Of a DNA stretch of 7,764 bases, positions 6,263-7,764 are shown one piece after another. The notes beneath the pieces were generated by a model. It was not told the origin of the DNA. It did no database searches and saw only the letters and a list, made by a program, of their open reading frames with translations. A program made the translations under genes and the position numbers. The stretch is taken from the NCBI GenBank assembly GCA_027415455.1, contig DAIBSV010000088.1, forward strand, positions 1 through 7,764, given 5' to 3'. The DNA comes from Nitrospirota bacterium (GTDB taxonomy: Bacteria > Nitrospirota_A > Leptospirillia > Leptospirillales > Leptospirillaceae). How positions within the stretch are numbered: the stretch's first letter is position 1; each line of letters opens with the position of its first letter.

Positions 6263-6955
6263 ATGCAAGCACTCAAAGTCGTGTTTCGTTTCAGAAGTCC
6301 TCTCATGGTTGATTCCGAACATCCCCTGCACCTTGATGCCGTTTTGTCTTTTGCTCTTATGAAAGAACTGGAAGAGAACGAAAGCGCAAACCCTTGGCAA
6401 GAATCGCTTGACCTTTCTCATATTCTTGAAAAAACAGAAGGAACACCGTGGGTCTGGAAAGCCTCACAAATCGAATTTCGTTCCGGAATGGCTCCATTTT
6501 TATCCACACATCTCATGACGAATATGATTCGTCGTTCCGATCCGGAACGGACCTATGCCGATCTCGGGTATGCGTGGGAGACCAGTCGAACGGTCGGTCC
6601 AGCATTCAAGGTCGATACACGGTCCGGACAGCAAAGAGGCTACCAATGGCTGGCCGCAAGTCGATGGATTCGTGAGGCCACGGCTTGGGCCATCGGCGAT
6701 ATCGATGCTGTCAGACACTATCTAAGTTTTATTAAATTTCTTGGAAAACAAGGGCGAAACGGATATGGCCAAATTTCGGAAGTGTCCGTCGATCCCGTGA
6801 CTCAGGACGTAGAGAACGAAAACTGGAAGAAGAGATGTCTCCCGGAAGGGATCCCCGGTCTTCCTGGCATCGTCTACGAACCCTCGTTTGAGACCGCGCG
6901 ACCTCCCTACTGGAGGAGGACGGAGCGCGAACGCGTTCTCGTGCCGGTGATCTAA
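6263..6955 (+). CDS. csf3: Csf3, Cas5-like subunit of the type IV-A complex
   Basis: This 230-residue protein has an N-terminal RAMP-type strand (ALKVVFRFRSPLMVD) and a glycine-rich loop LGKQGRNGYGQISEV (160-174). Its basic C-terminus is ARPPYWRRTERERVLVP, which I recognise as typical of Csf3. Csf3 replaces Cas5: it holds the 5' handle of the crRNA and caps the Csf2 filament beside Csf1. The ATG at 6263 (MQALKVVF) begins directly at the first strand. The reading frame is open upstream to 6161 but has no usual start codon. The gap from csf2 is 108 bases and holds a structured leader, unlike the tight spacing of the other genes. The TAA (6953-6955) is two bases from the first repeat of array 2. 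Confidence 0.92.
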   Translation: MQALKVVFRFRSPLMVDSEHPLHLDAVLSFALMKELEENESANPWQESLDLSHILEKTEGTPWVWKASQIEFRSGMAPFLSTHLMTNMIRRSDPERTYADLGYAWETSRTVGPAFKVDTRSGQQRGYQWLAASRWIREATAWAIGDIDAVRHYLSFIKFLGKQGRNGYGQISEVSVDPVTQDVENENWKKRCLPEGIPGLPGIVYEPSFETARPPYWRRTERERVLVPVI

Positions 6956-6986
6956 GAGGTACCCCCCTGCGGGCCAGGGGTGAGAA

Positions 6987-7020
6987 GGAGACGATGGAAC
7001 TGAGCGGTCCCGCTCGGCTC
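6987..7020 (+). repeat. Spacer shared with array 1 (copy 2)
   Basis: First spacer of array 2. It differs from the array 1 copy (948-981, minus strand) at spacer positions 4, 21 and 34. It contains a perfect inverted repeat GAGCGG-TC-CCGCTC; in the array 1 copy one stem pair is broken by the position 21 change. Confidence 0.9.
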
Positions 7021-7231
7021 GGGCATCCCCTGCGTGCAGGGGTGAGAAGTAAACGGGCTCCAAGATCGGTCAAATATCGTAGGTACTCCCCTGCGTGCAG
7101 GGGTGAGAAGACACGGGCTCCCGGGATTTTTCCTGCGGCGATGGTGTTCCCTGCGTGCAGGGGTGAGAACGGGCGAGCCCACAGGGATGAGATTCGAACA
7201 GAGGATTTCCCCTGCGTGCCAGGGGTGAGAA

Positions 7232-7262
7232 GCAAGAGGGTGGAATGTGACCATCCACGAGA
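7232..7262 (+). repeat. Duplicated spacer A, copy 1
   Basis: This 31-base spacer recurs at 7480-7510 with a single difference (G or T at position 7). It contains the inverted repeat GTGGA/TCCAC. The identity extends into the preceding repeat end and the following repeat. Confidence 0.95.
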
Positions 7263-7290
7263 GGATTTCCCCTGCGGGCAGGGGTGAGAA

Positions 7291-7324
7291 TTGCCCGCCG
7301 TGTCCTCTCCGCGCCCCGATTTTT
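7291..7324 (+). repeat. Duplicated spacer B, copy 1
   Basis: This 34-base spacer is identical to 7664-7697. With the flanking repeat sequence the exact identity covers 74 bases (7279-7352 and 7652-7725), including a following repeat variant GGTTTACC that occurs only at these two places. Confidence 0.97.
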
Positions 7325-7416
7325 GGTTTACCCTGCGGGCCAGGGGTGAGAACTAGATAAGGACAGGGAAATCGAAATACTAAAACAGGTTTTCCCCTGC
7401 GGGCCAGGGGTGAGAA

Positions 7417-7450
7417 GTGTGTAACCGTTACACAGCCCCCTGTGTAACCA
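7417..7450 (+). repeat. Related spacer D, with a nine-base-pair hairpin
   Basis: This spacer contains GTTACACAG (7427-7435), CCCC, CTGTGTAAC (7440-7448), a perfect nine-base-pair inverted repeat. It is preceded by a further GTGTAAC arm (7419-7425) that can pair with GTTACAC instead. It is related to the spacer at 7726-7758. Confidence 0.9.
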
Positions 7451-7479
7451 GGTTTTCCCCTGCGGGCCAGGGGTGAGAA

Positions 7480-7510
7480 GCAAGATGGTGGAATGTGACC
7501 ATCCACGAGA
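7480..7510 (+). repeat. Duplicated spacer A, copy 2
   Basis: Second copy of the spacer at 7232-7262, 30 of 31 bases identical. The following repeat differs from that after copy 1 at two positions. Confidence 0.95.
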
Positions 7511-7663
7511 GGATTTTCCCTGCGTGCAGGGGTGAGAAGTACTCCTCCCAGAGTCGTTGTCCGATGACATGGGTTTTTCCCTGCGGGACAGGGGTGAGAA
7601 GTAAACGGGCGCCTCGGACGAGACGTCAAAGAAGGGTTTTCCCCTGCGGGCCAGGGGTGAGAA

Positions 7664-7697
7664 TTGCCCGCCGTGTCCTCTCCGCGCCCCGATTTTT
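7664..7697 (+). repeat. Duplicated spacer B, copy 2
   Basis: Exact copy of the spacer at 7291-7324 together with the repeat that follows it. Confidence 0.97.
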
Positions 7698-7725
7698 GGT
7701 TTACCCTGCGGGCCAGGGGTGAGAA

Positions 7726-7758
7726 TGTGTAAAATTTACGCAGCCCCCTGTGTAATGG
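7726..7758 (+). repeat. Related spacer D', diverged version of spacer D
   Basis: 26 of 33 positions match spacer D. The central hairpin is kept (TTACGCAG, CCCC, CTGTGTAA, with one G-U pair), and an upstream GTAAA/TTTAC pairing replaces GTAAC/GTTAC. The window ends just after this spacer. Confidence 0.85.
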
Positions 7759-7764
7759 GGATTT

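Larger units (their letters stand above)
6958..7764 (+). CRISPR. CRISPR array 2 (13 full repeats plus start of a 14th), plus-strand orientation, continues off-window
   Basis: Repeats end with CAGGGGTGAGAA at 6986, 7048, 7109, 7169, 7231, 7290, 7352, 7416, 7479, 7538, 7600, 7663 and 7725; each is 28 or 29 bases long. A further repeat begins at about 7759 and is cut by the window edge. Spacers are 31-35 bases. The repeat is the same as in array 1 but inverted relative to it, so the array reads in the direction of the csf operon and starts two bases after the csf3 stop, with no leader. The twelve 3' bases CAGGGGTGAGAA are identical in all thirteen copies. The first ~7 bases vary widely (GGTACCC, GGGCATC, GGATTTC, GGTTTTC and others), and the loop is CGTG, CGGG, CGGGC, CGTGC or CGGGA. 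Several spacers are duplicated. Confidence 0.96.

Noticed and set aside
895..7081. Possible homology between spacer 895-919 (minus strand, CAAGGTCGGCCAG) and spacer 7049-7081 (CAAGATCGGTCAA)
   Set aside because: Ten of 13 bases match, but the rest of both spacers does not align; too short to support a common origin.
7170..7202. GATTCGAAC in a spacer, resembling a tRNA T-loop
   Set aside because: The flanking bases do not form a T-stem in either orientation, so a tRNA-derived spacer is not supported.
6722..7629. Minus-strand open frames through array 2 and the end of csf3
   Set aside because: These are translations of CRISPR repeats and the antisense of csf3, with no ribosome binding site or recognisable domain.

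Overview
The window holds a nearly self-contained type IV-A CRISPR-Cas locus, the DNA-targeting type IV subtype that carries a DinG-like helicase. It has no adaptation genes (cas1, cas2, cas4) and no Cas3 or other obvious nuclease. The organism is a bacterium of about 50-55% GC with canonical AGGAG ribosome binding sites. An acidophile such as Leptospirillum or Acidithiobacillus would fit, but that is memory-based inference and the sequence does not prove it. The locus could equally sit on a plasmid, as type IV systems often do.

Layout from left to right. (1) At 1-525 on the minus strand is the N-terminal part of a TnpB protein (IS200/IS605 family), cut by the window edge. (2) At 624-1189 is CRISPR array 1, ten repeats oriented on the minus strand. 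(3) At 1190-3397 on the minus strand is casDinG (csf4); its stop codon touches the first repeat of array 1. (4) At 3398-3587 is an AT-rich divergent control region in which two sigma70-like promoters on opposite strands overlap. (5) At 3588-6955 on the plus strand is a four-gene operon: cas6/csf5, csf1 (small Cas8-like, zinc finger), csf2 (Cas7 backbone) and csf3 (Cas5). (6) At 6958-7764 is CRISPR array 2, thirteen complete repeats and the start of a fourteenth on the plus strand. It begins two bases after the csf3 stop and runs off the window.

The locus is therefore almost mirror-symmetric. From a central promoter region, helicase plus array 1 are read leftward and the Csf complex genes plus array 2 rightward. 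Neither array has room for a classical leader, so both probably depend on transcription through the cas genes. Cas6/Csf5 would cut the repeat hairpins, Csf2/Csf3/Csf1 would assemble on the crRNA, and CasDinG would be recruited to the R-loop and unwind or silence the target.

The most interesting features are in the arrays. One spacer-repeat unit is shared, inverted, between the two arrays. Three spacers in array 2 occur twice, in an order suggesting an old segmental duplication. One spacer pair differs mostly by changes that preserve a hairpin, and an unusual share of spacers contain perfect inverted repeats. The repeats drift strongly at the 5' end while the 3' handle is almost invariant. The csf3 leader has two GC-rich hairpins between a consensus ribosome binding site and the start codon.
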